Positions 43,702-53,247 of a stretch of 64,000 nucleotides of DNA are shown one piece after another. Within the stretch, counting starts at the first letter, position 1. Every line of letters begins with the position of its first letter. The stretch covers positions 868,001 through 932,000 of the forward strand of contig CAWBTE010000006.1 of NCBI GenBank assembly GCA_963791615.1, read 5' to 3'. This stretch comes from CAILZL01 sp963791615 (GTDB lineage: Bacteria > Pseudomonadota > Gammaproteobacteria > Steroidobacterales > Steroidobacteraceae). The notes beneath the pieces were generated by a model that did not search any database, was not told the origin of the DNA, and saw only the letters and a list, made by a program, of their open reading frames with translations. The position numbers and the translations under genes are program-made.

Positions 43702-46700
43702 TCATTGTTTGATACTCGTATCTGCATCAGACAGTGATGCCTTGCCCGCATCGGCATCAATGCGTTCCACCTGCGGATCTTCCCAGCTGCCACCGATGTG
43801 GTAGTAAGCACGCGCCACGCCTCTCAGGGGTTCCTTGAACAGCTGCGAGAACAGCAACACGGCAGCACCGACCACCGGCCCGCCGGCCATCACGCCTGCG
43901 CCTGCCAACGCACCACGAACATCACCGGTGACCACGGCCGTCTGATCGTAGTCGCGTGCACCCAGCCCGAGGCGACCGGCAATGCCGATCTCCGCAGTGG
44001 GGCCGCGCAGCAGCAGATTCTGGGTACGCGCCTCACCGTTCTGTACCGTGAAATCAGCATGAATCGTGTCGAAGGCCAGACCCTTGTCGGTGACATCACG
44101 AAAATCCAGGCCGAGGCGACGCGGCAGCGCGGCCACACTGAGCAGACCCAGCACTCGGCCCGCCCCCGGCTCAACATTCACCAACTGTCCCTCGTCCACC
44201 TGTATTTCCAGTTTGCCGGACGAACGCCCCAGCAGGTTTTCATCGAGTCCACCCGGCCATTGCAGGTCAGCCACCAGTTTGCCGCGTTTCGCCGCGATGA
44301 AATCGGCATAGTTGAACTGGCGCATGGTGGCGCGCACATCGGTGCTGTCCACACTCAGCGCCAGATGCGCCAGCGACCCGGCGCCATTCTGCAACCAGCT
44401 ACCCTTGCCTGCGCCCTTGAATGACTCGCCGCTGATGCGCAGGCTATCCAGTTGCAAGCCCTGCGCCATCCGTGTGCCGCTGGCATACAAGGCGCCGAAG
44501 TCATGTTCGCCATATTGAAAGTGTTTGATGTCGGCGCGAATCGCGGGCAGATCACGCGGGTCGATTTCCTTGCGGCTGTCCGGCTTGCCTGCGCTCTGAT
44601 TGTTTACACGCGAGGTCAGCCATAACGAATCCATATCCAGCGTCAAAGGTTGTCCGCCGCCGAAGTCATACGGCACCATCACTTGACCACTGGCCTGGGG
44701 ACCGGCCACATCTACCCGCCAGCCCTTGTCGGTGACCTGCATGACGGCACGCACATCCGGCCATTCAAAACCATACAGATTAAAGCGGCCGATATTGACA
44801 TTGGCAGCGCGCAGCACGTCCTGTACACGTGTGCCCACAGCGCCTGCGGGTTGCGTATTCGCTTCAGCGCCATCACCCAGACGCAGCCAGTCATCCAGTG
44901 TGAAATTATCCAGCCGCCCTTCGATACGCAATCCGGTGTGTGCCGGCAATGCAGCCGCCACCGCATCCGCACGCAAAGTACCGCGATCAAACTGCCACTG
45001 ATTGGCCACATCCTGCCAGCGCACCAAGGCACGCAACTCACCCAGCGAACCGCGCAATTGCATCAGCTTGGCTGAATCACCGCCACTCATATCCATATCG
45101 ATGTGCAGGTTGCGCGCGATGCTGGCAGGTTTGTTGGCCGGTGCCGGCAGATTGATGAACAGGCCTTGCAGGTCACTATCCACGCTGTATAGATGCCGCA
45201 CACCATTGGCGTCACGCTGCGCATAGCCCGGCATGGTGAAACGATAACTGGCAGCGCCAGACAGTTTTACCCAGGCCGGAAATTTCAGGAACTGCACCAC
45301 TGGCTGTGCCTGTGCCTGTCCGGTGGCGACAAGGTTGTAGCGGGCGGTGCTGTTGCGATCCGTGGCAACTGGCTCTGCCTTTGCCCTGAAGTTGCCCTGC
45401 AGGAATCTGCCGCTCAGATCAGCAGCGGTAACGGCATTGTTGGCAATATGCAGCGAACCAGTGACTTGTTCGGCTGCCTGCGTATAACCCGCCAGATTGA
45501 TCCGGCCCTTGTCCAGACCTACATCAATATCAATCCTGCGCTTGGCAAACTCCCGCAGTGGCAGGTACAGGTCGGCCCGCGCCTGCAAGGGGCCCTCACC
45601 CGACAAGCGCATGAACAGGTCACCAATCTGTGGCCCCACCGGACTCTGCTGCACAAAACTCAAACCCTGTGGCAGCTCGCCGTGCGCCTGCGCCTTGATG
45701 AATATTTCAGCATCACGGTAGTCCTTGAGACTACCTTCGACGTGATCCAGCACCAGACCATTCAGGTATCCGGCGCTGGCAGTGGCACTTAATCCCGCAT
45801 TCCTGAATTCAGCCCGCACTTGCAGACCAGTCGCCGGTTGCCAGCCATTCTGGTAATTCAGCGTCAGCTTCTCCAGCTGTGCGTCAATGGCAAACTCGCC
45901 TTCATTGTTGCGATAGGGAAAGTTCTTCAGCGGGCCTTGCAGCTTGATCCGGGCCTGCTGCACCCGACCACTCACAAACGCTGCGTCAAGCCAGGCCAGT
46001 GTCTTGCTGCGCAGGATGCCCGCAGGCAGGTAGCGCGGCGCGGCACTGACATCGATATCGTTAGCGGTAGCTTGCATGCTGACCTGCGCCACACCATCAC
46101 GTGGCACCTGCAACGATCCTTGTGCCTGCACTTTGCCATTTTCAGTTTCGATTTTCAGATCACGGCTATGCAGCTGTAGCTGCTGTGCAGTGCGTAACCA
46201 CTCCAGCTTGCCCGTGACTCGATCCATGGGCAAAGGCGTACGAAAAATACGTGGCGCCGACAGCGCCAGACTATGACTGTCGAGTTGCAACGTGCCGCGT
46301 GCCCCCGTTGCCGTCACCGACCCTGACAACCCCGAAACACCCGGCGTGCGCAACACCGGTGACAGACCTATTTGTGCAAACTCGAAGCGCATGCCGAAAC
46401 GCGGTTCAGCGGCTACGGAATCCCGCTCATAACGCAGGGCAAGGTTACGCAACTGACCCGAGGCATACAGGGCACGCACCCGCGCCAGTGCCTCGCCCTC
46501 CGGAGCATAAGCCAGCAAGGGCCACAGATTTTCCAGCACCAGCAACTGCGCGTTCACTTGTGCAGCTGACACCCGAACATCACCTGATGGCTGCGCAGCA
46601 GCGAACTTGAGCAACACGCTGGCGGTGCTGGCGGGCCAGGGCGAATCACTGCGCGCCAGTTGCAGATTGTCAAAGCGGGTCAGCCACCCGGCAGCAGTGC

Positions 46701-47793
46701 GGTCACTGCTGAACTGCAAGGCCACATTCCCATACTGCCATGCTTGCGGCGCAACCATGACGCCCGTGCTGCTTGCCACCGGTACGACCGGGTTCACTTC
46801 TGAGTTCGCTTCTGAGTTCACAAGTGAATTCGCTGCGGCAACGTTGTCTTCATCATCACGGCGTCGCAGTGGATCTGCCTGTGGCAATGGCTGGCTCCAT
46901 ACCGGCAAGCGCAGCCCAACATCGACAAAATTGATGTTGCCTTCGAAGTGCTGCGGCTGCGCGCCGACAAACCGGCCCGACAACTGGAATGAACCCTGGC
47001 CACGCACCGGCGCGGGCCAGTCATCCGGCATCACCTGCTTCCAGCCTGACAAATCAAACTGAGTGCCCTTTGCCGAGACTTGCCACACCAGCTGGCTGAC
47101 GTCATTCAGGTTGCCAGTGCCTGAGCCGGAAAACTCCAGCGCCTTGCCCAGAGTGCCGGGCAACGCCGCACTGCCCCGCAGCACGAAGCGCCTGGTATCG
47201 CGCGTGATATCCAGCGAGACCTCAGGAAACTGCCAGGGGCCACGACCGGTTTTCAGGTCGCGAAAACTCAGGCGCACCTTGCGAATGGCCAGCTCGCCCA
47301 CGGGCAGTGAATCCAGTTTGAAAGCACGCCCGCTGTTGAATTCGGGCCAGTCGGCCTGACCGATCAGTTCAAAGCTGCCATCTGCATTGCGTTGCAATTT
47401 CAGCTCGGTGCCTTCGAGCTGGAACCGTGCGGCGCTCAGGCGACCGGTGCGTAACGCCTGCCACAGATCAAAACCCACACTGCCCTGCTCAGCCACGGCA
47501 ATGACGCGCTGCCGGTCAGCGCTGCGCAGTGTTGCCGCAGTGAATTTCAGTTCCGGGCCATAACCGCGCCAGCCGGCACTGAGTGTTGCAAACTGGATAT
47601 CGAGTTTCGCACGCTCACTCAGCCAGCTCTGCATCTGCGCACGATATTCCGGCACGCGCGCCATCACGAGAGTGAAGGCGCCCAGGGTCAAGCTGATCAA
47701 TAGAATCATCACCCCAAGACTGATCGCAAACCACTTGGCTACCCAATTAAAGCGGGTTTTGTCAGTAATGGTACTGGCGTTGCTATCGTTCAT
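43702..47793 (-). CDS. yhdP: YhdP family protein (TIGR02099), AsmA-like
   Basis: A very long protein of 1363 residues with one N-terminal membrane helix (WFAISLGVMILLISLTLGAF), then an extended beta-rich bridge-like body typical of AsmA/TamB-type proteins. YhdP helps move phospholipids from the inner to the outer membrane. Near the C-terminus is GRVLGLLSVAALPRRLGLDF and ALAGAGVMAGGPVVGAAVLL, both family hallmarks. It is the third gene of maf-rng-yhdP-nit, the standard order in the class. Confidence 0.93.
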   Translation of the reverse strand: MNDSNASTITDKTRFNWVAKWFAISLGVMILLISLTLGAFTLVMARVPEYRAQMQSWLSERAKLDIQFATLSAGWRGYGPELKFTAATLRSADRQRVIAVAEQGSVGFDLWQALRTGRLSAARFQLEGTELKLQRNADGSFELIGQADWPEFNSGRAFKLDSLPVGELAIRKVRLSFRDLKTGRGPWQFPEVSLDITRDTRRFVLRGSAALPGTLGKALEFSGSGTGNLNDVSQLVWQVSAKGTQFDLSGWKQVMPDDWPAPVRGQGSFQLSGRFVGAQPQHFEGNINFVDVGLRLPVWSQPLPQADPLRRRDDEDNVAAANSLVNSEANSEVNPVVPVASSTGVMVAPQAWQYGNVALQFSSDRTAAGWLTRFDNLQLARSDSPWPASTASVLLKFAAAQPSGDVRVSAAQVNAQLLVLENLWPLLAYAPEGEALARVRALYASGQLRNLALRYERDSVAAEPRFGMRFEFAQIGLSPVLRTPGVSGLSGSVTATGARGTLQLDSHSLALSAPRIFRTPLPMDRVTGKLEWLRTAQQLQLHSRDLKIETENGKVQAQGSLQVPRDGVAQVSMQATANDIDVSAAPRYLPAGILRSKTLAWLDAAFVSGRVQQARIKLQGPLKNFPYRNNEGEFAIDAQLEKLTLNYQNGWQPATGLQVRAEFRNAGLSATASAGYLNGLVLDHVEGSLKDYRDAEIFIKAQAHGELPQGLSFVQQSPVGPQIGDLFMRLSGEGPLQARADLYLPLREFAKRRIDIDVGLDKGRINLAGYTQAAEQVTGSLHIANNAVTAADLSGRFLQGNFRAKAEPVATDRNSTARYNLVATGQAQAQPVVQFLKFPAWVKLSGAASYRFTMPGYAQRDANGVRHLYSVDSDLQGLFINLPAPANKPASIARNLHIDMDMSGGDSAKLMQLRGSLGELRALVRWQDVANQWQFDRGTLRADAVAAALPAHTGLRIEGRLDNFTLDDWLRLGDGAEANTQPAGAVGTRVQDVLRAANVNIGRFNLYGFEWPDVRAVMQVTDKGWRVDVAGPQASGQVMVPYDFGGGQPLTLDMDSLWLTSRVNNQSAGKPDSRKEIDPRDLPAIRADIKHFQYGEHDFGALYASGTRMAQGLQLDSLRISGESFKGAGKGSWLQNGAGSLAHLALSVDSTDVRATMRQFNYADFIAAKRGKLVADLQWPGGLDENLLGRSSGKLEIQVDEGQLVNVEPGAGRVLGLLSVAALPRRLGLDFRDVTDKGLAFDTIHADFTVQNGEARTQNLLLRGPTAEIGIAGRLGLGARDYDQTAVVTGDVRGALAGAGVMAGGPVVGAAVLLFSQLFKEPLRGVARAYYHIGGSWEDPQVERIDADAGKASLSDADTSIKQ

Positions 47794-47802
47794 TGCTCGT
47801 CT

Positions 47803-47874
47803 TGTAGGTTGGGCTTCAGCCCAACATCTTCGATGGTCACTACGGTCGGAAGTCGGGCTGAAGCCCGACCTACA
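47803..47874. repeat. Paired REP elements upstream of yhdP
   Basis: Two palindromic units in opposite orientation: gtaggttgggcttcagccca at 47804 onward, and the related gtcgggctgaagcccgacct at 47852 onward. Both centre on GGGCTTCAGCCC or GGGCTGAAGCCC. They sit between rng and yhdP and form a large hairpin. Confidence 0.85.
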
Positions 47875-47886
47875 ATTCAGACCACA

Positions 47887-49374
47887 CTACATCAACACCA
47901 CATCGTATTGATCCTGCTGATACAGGGCTTCAGTTTGCAGACGAATGGGCTTGCCGGTATGGACTTCCAGTTCCGCCAGCGCCGCCGATTCTTCATCCAG
48001 CAGCCGTTCGATCACATCCTGATGCGCCAGCACCATCAATTCCTGGAAATTGAATTGCCGCGCCTGTCGCAGGATCTCGCGGAAGATTTGATAACACACG
48101 GTTTCCGTAGTCTTGACGAAGCCCCGTCCCTCACAGGTGGGACAGGACGAACACAGCATATGTTCCAGACTTTCGCGGGTACGCTTGCGAGTCATCTCCA
48201 CCAGACCCAGCGGCGACACCGAGGAAATATGCGTCTTGGCATGATCACCCGCCAGCGCCTTTTCCAGCGCCTGCAATACTTGCCGACGATGCTCTTCCTC
48301 TTCCATGTCGATAAAGTCAATGATGATGATGCCACCCAGATTGCGCAGACGCAGTTGCCGGGCAATGGCCACACCGGCTTCCAGATTGGTCCTGAAGATG
48401 GTTTCTTCCAGCGTGCGATGGCCCACATAGGCGCCGGTATTGACATCAATGGTGGTCATGGCTTCGGTCTGATCCAGCATCAGATAGCCACCTGACTTGA
48501 GCGGCACCTTGCGATCCAGCGACCGCTCAATTTCTTCTTCAATGCCATACAGATCGAAGATGGGCCGATCACCCCGAAACAGCTCGATGCGGTCGCCCAT
48601 TTCCGGCATGAAAGTGCGCGCGAACTCCGTCATGGCCTGAAAAGACTCTTCATGATCGATACTCACTTTACTGATGCTGCCCAGCACCACGTCGCGCAAC
48701 ACCCGTACCTGCAGCGGCAGATCCGCATTCACCAGTTCGCCGGGCTTGGCATAGAGCGTCTTCTCGCTGAGCACCTGCCACATTTTCTGCAGGAACATCA
48801 TGTCGGTACGCAGGGCATCGGGGCTGGCGCCCTCGGCCGCTGTGCGCACGATGTAACCACCGGTATCGTGCGGCTGCACGAAGGCCAGCATGGTTTCACG
48901 CAACCGCTTGCGTTCAGTTTCATCTTCGATGCGCGACGATACCCCGACGCCGCGACCCTTGGGCATGAACACCAGGTAACGCGAGGGGATGGTGATGAAG
49001 GTGGTCAGACGCGCGCCCTTGGTGCCCAGTGGATCTTTCAGCACCTGCACCAGAATTTCGTGGCCTTCTGCCACCAGCGACTGGATATCAGCGGTGCGTT
49101 CCGGCTTCTGGTTATTCTCAAGATGTTCGACGTGTTCAGCGTCAGACGGCGTGACGATATCGGAGGCATGCAGGAATGCCGTGCGTTCCAGTCCGATATC
49201 AATGAACGCGGCCTGCATGCCCGGCAACACTCGCGACACCCGGCCCTTGTAGATATTGCTGATCAGGCCACGCTTGTTGGCGCGTTCTATATACAGCTCC
49301 TGCAACACGCCTTCTTCCACCAGCACAGCGCGCACTTCACGCGGGCTGACATTGATCAAGACCTCTGCACTCAT
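47887..49374 (-). CDS. rng: Ribonuclease G
   Basis: A 495-residue endoribonuclease that matures 16S rRNA 5' ends and degrades some mRNAs. The N-terminal S1-like RNA-binding domain has RGLISNIYKGRVSRVLPGMQ and AAFIDIGLERTAFLHASDI. The DNase I-like catalytic part has GGYLMLDQTEAMTTIDVNTG, with its metal-binding aspartates, and IIIIDFIDMEEEEHRRQV. The zinc-link CSSCPTCEGRG is present. Its start overlaps the maf stop by 4 bp. Confidence 0.97.
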   Translation of the reverse strand: MSAEVLINVSPREVRAVLVEEGVLQELYIERANKRGLISNIYKGRVSRVLPGMQAAFIDIGLERTAFLHASDIVTPSDAEHVEHLENNQKPERTADIQSLVAEGHEILVQVLKDPLGTKGARLTTFITIPSRYLVFMPKGRGVGVSSRIEDETERKRLRETMLAFVQPHDTGGYIVRTAAEGASPDALRTDMMFLQKMWQVLSEKTLYAKPGELVNADLPLQVRVLRDVVLGSISKVSIDHEESFQAMTEFARTFMPEMGDRIELFRGDRPIFDLYGIEEEIERSLDRKVPLKSGGYLMLDQTEAMTTIDVNTGAYVGHRTLEETIFRTNLEAGVAIARQLRLRNLGGIIIIDFIDMEEEEHRRQVLQALEKALAGDHAKTHISSVSPLGLVEMTRKRTRESLEHMLCSSCPTCEGRGFVKTTETVCYQIFREILRQARQFNFQELMVLAHQDVIERLLDEESAALAELEVHTGKPIRLQTEALYQQDQYDVVLM

Positions 49375-50000
49375 GCTGTTGCTCCGCTTGCATCCAACGG
49401 CGATTCATCTGCGGCTATGCCGACTGACCAGCCCAGTGGCGCCAGCAACAGTGCGGTTTCTGCCAACGGCAAGCCCATCACGCCGGAATAGCTGCCCTTC
49501 AATTCGGTGATGAACGCGGCCGCCAGCCCCTGCACCGCATAGCCACCCGCCTTGTCCTGTGGCTCACCGCTATTCCAGTACGCATTACATTCAGGCACTG
49601 ACAACGACCTGAAGCGCACTTCACTGCAACTGAGCGCGTGCTCAAGGCCACCGGCATGACACAGCGCCACGGCGGTATAAACCTGATGAGTGCGGCCGGA
49701 CAGGCGTTGCAGCATCGTTACGCCTGCAGCACGATCATGTGGCTTGCCAAAAATCTCGTCACCGAGCGCCACGGTGGTATCGGCCGCCAGCACCGGTTTG
49801 CGCTCCTCCGGTCGCAACCGCTCCCAGATGCGCTGTGCCTTGGCGCGCGCCAGACGTACTACATAGTCAGCCGGGCTTTCGTCGGCCAGACGCGATTCGT
49901 CGATGTCGGGAATCAGAATCTGGTGCGGCACGAAAATCTGCCGCAGCAGGGCGCTGCGCCGGGGTGAGGCTGAAGCGAGATAAATGGCTTGTATGGTCAT
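49371..50000 (-). CDS. maf: Maf-like nucleotide pyrophosphatase (YhdE type)
   Basis: A 209-residue protein that hydrolyses dTTP, UTP and modified nucleotides. Motifs: IYLASASPRRSALLRQI, then ADTTVALGDEIFGKP and the C-terminal DKAGGYAVQGLAAAFITEL. The ATG at 50000 (MTIQAIYLASASPRR) begins the family pattern, so I reject a longer upstream frame. First gene of maf-rng-yhdP. Confidence 0.93.
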   Translation of the reverse strand: MTIQAIYLASASPRRSALLRQIFVPHQILIPDIDESRLADESPADYVVRLARAKAQRIWERLRPEERKPVLAADTTVALGDEIFGKPHDRAAGVTMLQRLSGRTHQVYTAVALCHAGGLEHALSCSEVRFRSLSVPECNAYWNSGEPQDKAGGYAVQGLAAAFITELKGSYSGVMGLPLAETALLLAPLGWSVGIAADESPLDASGATA

Positions 50001-50219
50001 TCCGCAAGCATACCGGAGGGCGGGGATTCCGGGCTCGTTTACCTGCCGTAAAGCAGCTGCATTCGCTACCAACATCAGGCACAGACCCCAACATTGCCCC
50101 ATCACTGCCAGGTGTGATCCAGGGCGCGGAATCACAACCGGCGCTGCCTTAGCCTTGGCGTCTGTCGTCACATCAGCGACCCATAACAAGATCAACTCCA
50201 GCCACAGGGATTCGCTTTC

Positions 50220-51086
50220 ATGAGTCAGGGGCACAAACACAACAAACTCATCATGGCGGAGGTTCGCCGTCCGGAGTTTCCGGTGATTGCCGGTTACCGG
50301 TTCATCCAGCCCATTGCGCGTTCAGCGCATGCCGCCCTTTACCTCGCCCATTCCGCCGAATTGAATCAGGACGTGGCCATCAAGGTTTTGCGCAACAGCG
50401 ACCGCCGTGCGCTCACCCCGGAACAGATCCAGCGCTTTGAACGCGAGCGCGAGCTGCTGATGCGCGTCAAACATCGTTCGGTAGTGGATCTATACGACTG
50501 GGGCCGTACCAGCGATCAGAACGGCGAGTCACACTATCTGGTCACTGAATATTTTCCGGCTGGCAGTCTGGAGCTGCGCATCCGTAACCTGATTTCGGTG
50601 CGTGACAGTGTTGATTTCTTCTTGCAGATCTGTGGTGCACTGGTCGCCATCCATCGCACCGGCCTGTGTCACCGTGATCTCAAACCCGCCAATGTCATGT
50701 TGCGGCAGGACGGCAGCGTGGTACTGATCGACTTCGGTCTGGCGATGACACTGGAAAACACCAGCCTCACCGGCATTGGCGAAGTATTTGGCTCGCCCTA
50801 CTACATCAGCCCCGAACAGATTGACGGCAGTTCCAGTGGCGATCACCGCAGCGACCTGTACAGTCTGGGCATCCTGTTCCACGAGCTGCTGACCGGCGCA
50901 CGTCCCTTCCAGGGCAAGACCATCATCGAAATTGCGCAAGCCCACAAACAGGCGCCGATTCCAGCCTTGCCCGAAGCACTGGCCAAGTTCCAGCCTCTGG
51001 TCACTGGCCTGCTGGAAAAAGACCCTGCGCAGCGTGTGCAATCGGCCAGCGATGCGTTGGCCATGATGGCCAGACTCAAGGTTTGA
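50220..51086 (+). CDS. Hanks-type serine/threonine protein kinase
   Basis: A 288-residue soluble kinase with no membrane segment. The ATP lysine is K55 in DVAIKVL, the catalytic loop is CHRDLKPANVML, followed by LIDFGLAM, GSPYYISPEQ and DLYSLGILFHELLTGARPF. The glycine-rich loop is degenerate (PIARSAHAA in place of GxGxxG), which could lower activity. It covers only the catalytic domain, so an unknown protein must provide input. An ATG at 50253 is another possible start. It is divergent from maf. An FHA protein (36.7 kb) is a conceivable target. Confidence 0.88.
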   Translation: MSQGHKHNKLIMAEVRRPEFPVIAGYRFIQPIARSAHAALYLAHSAELNQDVAIKVLRNSDRRALTPEQIQRFERERELLMRVKHRSVVDLYDWGRTSDQNGESHYLVTEYFPAGSLELRIRNLISVRDSVDFFLQICGALVAIHRTGLCHRDLKPANVMLRQDGSVVLIDFGLAMTLENTSLTGIGEVFGSPYYISPEQIDGSSSGDHRSDLYSLGILFHELLTGARPFQGKTIIEIAQAHKQAPIPALPEALAKFQPLVTGLLEKDPAQRVQSASDALAMMARLKV

Positions 51087-51091
51087 GTTCC

Positions 51092-51979
51092 CTATGCCGG
51101 CCCGCCAATAAATTCGCGAACCCGCTGCAACACCGGCAAACGCCTGCGCGCCGGAATCGAAAATGCGGCGACCAGATCAGCGTGATCTGCTTCTGAAAAG
51201 TATTCTGTTGTCACCTGCGCACCCACTGCTTTCAGCCGTTGGGTGAGATTGACCGTGTTGTGCGATCCTACCGTACGGTCATGCAGGCCGTGCATCAACA
51301 GTATGGGCGGCGCATCGGCACGCACATAGTTGATGGGTTGTGATTCCGCATGGCGTGCAGGCGGCCCGAACAGATCGAACATGTAGTCGTAAGTGAAGGG
51401 GATGAAATCATATGGGCCAGACAGGCCAACAACACCGCGCAGAGTGGCAGCGCTGATACCGGCCTGTTGCAGGTAACTGGTATTCAAGGCCAGCATCACG
51501 GCGATATGCGCACCGGCTGAATGCCCCATCAGATACACGCGCTGCGCATCCGCGCCCCAGTTTTGCAATGGGTCTTGCAGATGCGCCTGCACCCACGCCA
51601 CCGCCTGCGCTGCATCCTGCATGAATACCGGAAACTTCACCCGTGGATACAGCCGATAGTTGGGCAGCACCGCGATGTAACCCTGCTCGGCCAGCGCCGC
51701 GCCGACAAACTTGTAATCAGCTTTGTCGCCACTGTTCCAGCCACCACCATGAAAGAACACCACCACTGGGGCGCGCCCGGAAGTGACGGGCAGGTACACA
51801 TCCAGTTTGTTGCGCGGCTCCTTGCCATAGGCCAGGTCACGATCACGCGAATAGTCACCAAAGCTGGCTGGAATGTTGGCGCCGAGAAACGCCAGTTGCG
51901 TGCAGGCGCTGCTGAACAAGGCCATGCCGGAGGTGAGCAACAGGCGACGGGATAGTTCGGGTGGCATGAATACGGACAT
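51092..51979 (-). CDS. Exported alpha/beta-hydrolase (carboxylesterase type)
   Basis: A 295-residue esterase with the oxyanion motif FFHGGGWNSGDK, nucleophile elbow GHSAGAHIAV (Ser), and catalytic Asp/His likely in LLMHGLHDRTVGSHN and YFSEADHADLV. The N-terminus SRRLLLTSGMALFSSACTQ has a twin-arginine pair and a lipobox-like ACT with Cys26, suggesting export as a lipoprotein. Substrate unknown; relatives act on short-chain esters. It is convergent with the kinase gene, 5 bp apart. Confidence 0.85.
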   Translation of the reverse strand: MSVFMPPELSRRLLLTSGMALFSSACTQLAFLGANIPASFGDYSRDRDLAYGKEPRNKLDVYLPVTSGRAPVVVFFHGGGWNSGDKADYKFVGAALAEQGYIAVLPNYRLYPRVKFPVFMQDAAQAVAWVQAHLQDPLQNWGADAQRVYLMGHSAGAHIAVMLALNTSYLQQAGISAATLRGVVGLSGPYDFIPFTYDYMFDLFGPPARHAESQPINYVRADAPPILLMHGLHDRTVGSHNTVNLTQRLKAVGAQVTTEYFSEADHADLVAAFSIPARRRLPVLQRVREFIGGPA

Positions 51980-52047
51980 TGATGACTACAGATACGCAGC
52001 GGTCAGCACAGCGGATTCAATGGTTTGAATGACTGGCCAGAAAATGG

Positions 52048-52515
52048 CTAGGCGCGATGATACGGATGACCCTTGATCACCATCACTGCGCGATACAGCG
52101 CTTCAGCCACAATGACCCGAACCAGCGCATGCGGCAAGGTCAGGGGTGACAGCGACCAGCGCAGTTCAGCACGTTCATCCACGGCCGCAGCGAGACCTTC
52201 CGGGCCGCCGATACAAAACGCCAGACCACGCCCTTCATGAGTCCGGGCCTCCAGAAACTTCGCCAGCTGCTCGGTACTGAATGCCTTGCCGCCCACCTGC
52301 AACGCCACAATGCAGGGATTGCCGGTCATCGCGCTGAGCATGCGCTCACCTTCTTTTTCCATGGCGCGCGCGGTATCACCGCCACTGCGTTGTCCCAGTG
52401 GAATTTCGATCAGTTCGAGCTTGTAGTCCTGGGTCAGGCGCCTGGCGTAATCGTTATAGCCTTCGTTGATCCACGAAGGCAGTTTGGTGCCAGCGGCAAT
52501 GAGGCGGAGATTCAT
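52048..52515 (-). CDS. rlmH: RlmH, 23S rRNA pseudouridine-1915 N3-methyltransferase
   Basis: A 155-residue SPOUT methyltransferase. Motifs are MNLRLIAAGTKLPSWINEGY, LQVGGKAFSTEQLAKFLEAR, AFCIGGPEGL (SAM knot) and LRWSLSPLTLPHALVRVIVA. Length is normal. It is the last of holA-nadD-rsfS-rlmH. The gap to rsfS contains a palindromic repeat. Confidence 0.96.
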   Translation of the reverse strand: MNLRLIAAGTKLPSWINEGYNDYARRLTQDYKLELIEIPLGQRSGGDTARAMEKEGERMLSAMTGNPCIVALQVGGKAFSTEQLAKFLEARTHEGRGLAFCIGGPEGLAAAVDERAELRWSLSPLTLPHALVRVIVAEALYRAVMVIKGHPYHRA

Positions 52516-52555
52516 GTGAAATTCTCACCAGCGCACATCATGCCTCCGCTGCAGG

Positions 52556-52573
52556 GGCGGCTCGTGAGCCGCC
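52556..52573. repeat. REP-like palindrome between rsfS and rlmH
   Basis: GGCGGCTCGTGAGCCGCC, nearly perfect; related to the palindromes at 28182, 57645, 60310 and 60354. Confidence 0.8.
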
Positions 52574-52630
52574 TTGTAACAAGAGGCAAAAAGGGCGATC
52601 CACGAAACGCCCCTGCGCCGCATTGCGATC

Positions 52631-53179
52631 TTACCCCTTCGACGCTTCGCGGCGGGCAGCACTGATATCCCACAGGCTTTCCAGACGATAGAACTCGCGC
52701 ACACGCGGCAGCATGACGTGCACGATGACATCGTGCAGGTCCACCAATGCCCATTCGCCATCGCGCTCACCTTCCAGGCCCATGGCCGGGAAACCGGCAT
52801 GCTTGGCATCGAAGGCTACCCGCTCGGCAATCGATTTCACGTGGCGATCGGAATTGCCACTGGCAATGATCATGGTGTCCGCAATATCGGTAAGGCCGCG
52901 CACATCCAGTACCGTCACGTTGACGGCCTTCAGGTCAGCCAGTGAATTTTCCACCAGTTTCACCAGTGGTGATTTGGCGCTGGCTGGACGCCTGGTGGCA
53001 ACCGACTTACTGGCAACTTTTTTGGCGACCGTCTTTTTTGCAGTGGTTTTCTTCCTGGCAGGCGCCTTGCTGACCGCAGGGCGCTTGTTCACGACCTTCT
53101 TGCGGGCAACTGTTTTCTTGCCTGCCGACTTCTTCGCGACTGGTCTGGACTTGCTGGATTTCTTTTTGGCAGTTGCCAT
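52631..53179 (-). CDS. rsfS: Ribosome silencing factor RsfS with histone-like tail
   Basis: A 182-residue protein. Residues about 72-182 are RsfS: LVKLVENSLADLKAVNVTVL, VRGLTDIADTMIIASGNSDR and EGERDGEWALVDLHDVIVHV. RsfS binds L14 and blocks subunit joining in starvation. Residues 1-70 are a lysine, arginine, alanine, threonine-rich tail (starts MATAKKKSSKSRPVAKKS) with repeated KK and PA units, as in histone H1/AlgP proteins. This tail is absent from usual RsfS (about 105 residues). It overlaps no other gene and begins with a sound ATG, and the whole runs in one frame, so it is a genuine fusion. Confidence 0.92.
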   Translation of the reverse strand: MATAKKKSSKSRPVAKKSAGKKTVARKKVVNKRPAVSKAPARKKTTAKKTVAKKVASKSVATRRPASAKSPLVKLVENSLADLKAVNVTVLDVRGLTDIADTMIIASGNSDRHVKSIAERVAFDAKHAGFPAMGLEGERDGEWALVDLHDVIVHVMLPRVREFYRLESLWDISAARREASKG

Positions 53180-53247
53180 GCTGACCTCAGTGGGTGAATC
53201 GTTTTATCGCCGCAATGCGCCTTCCAGCGCTTTCTAACACAGTCGAA

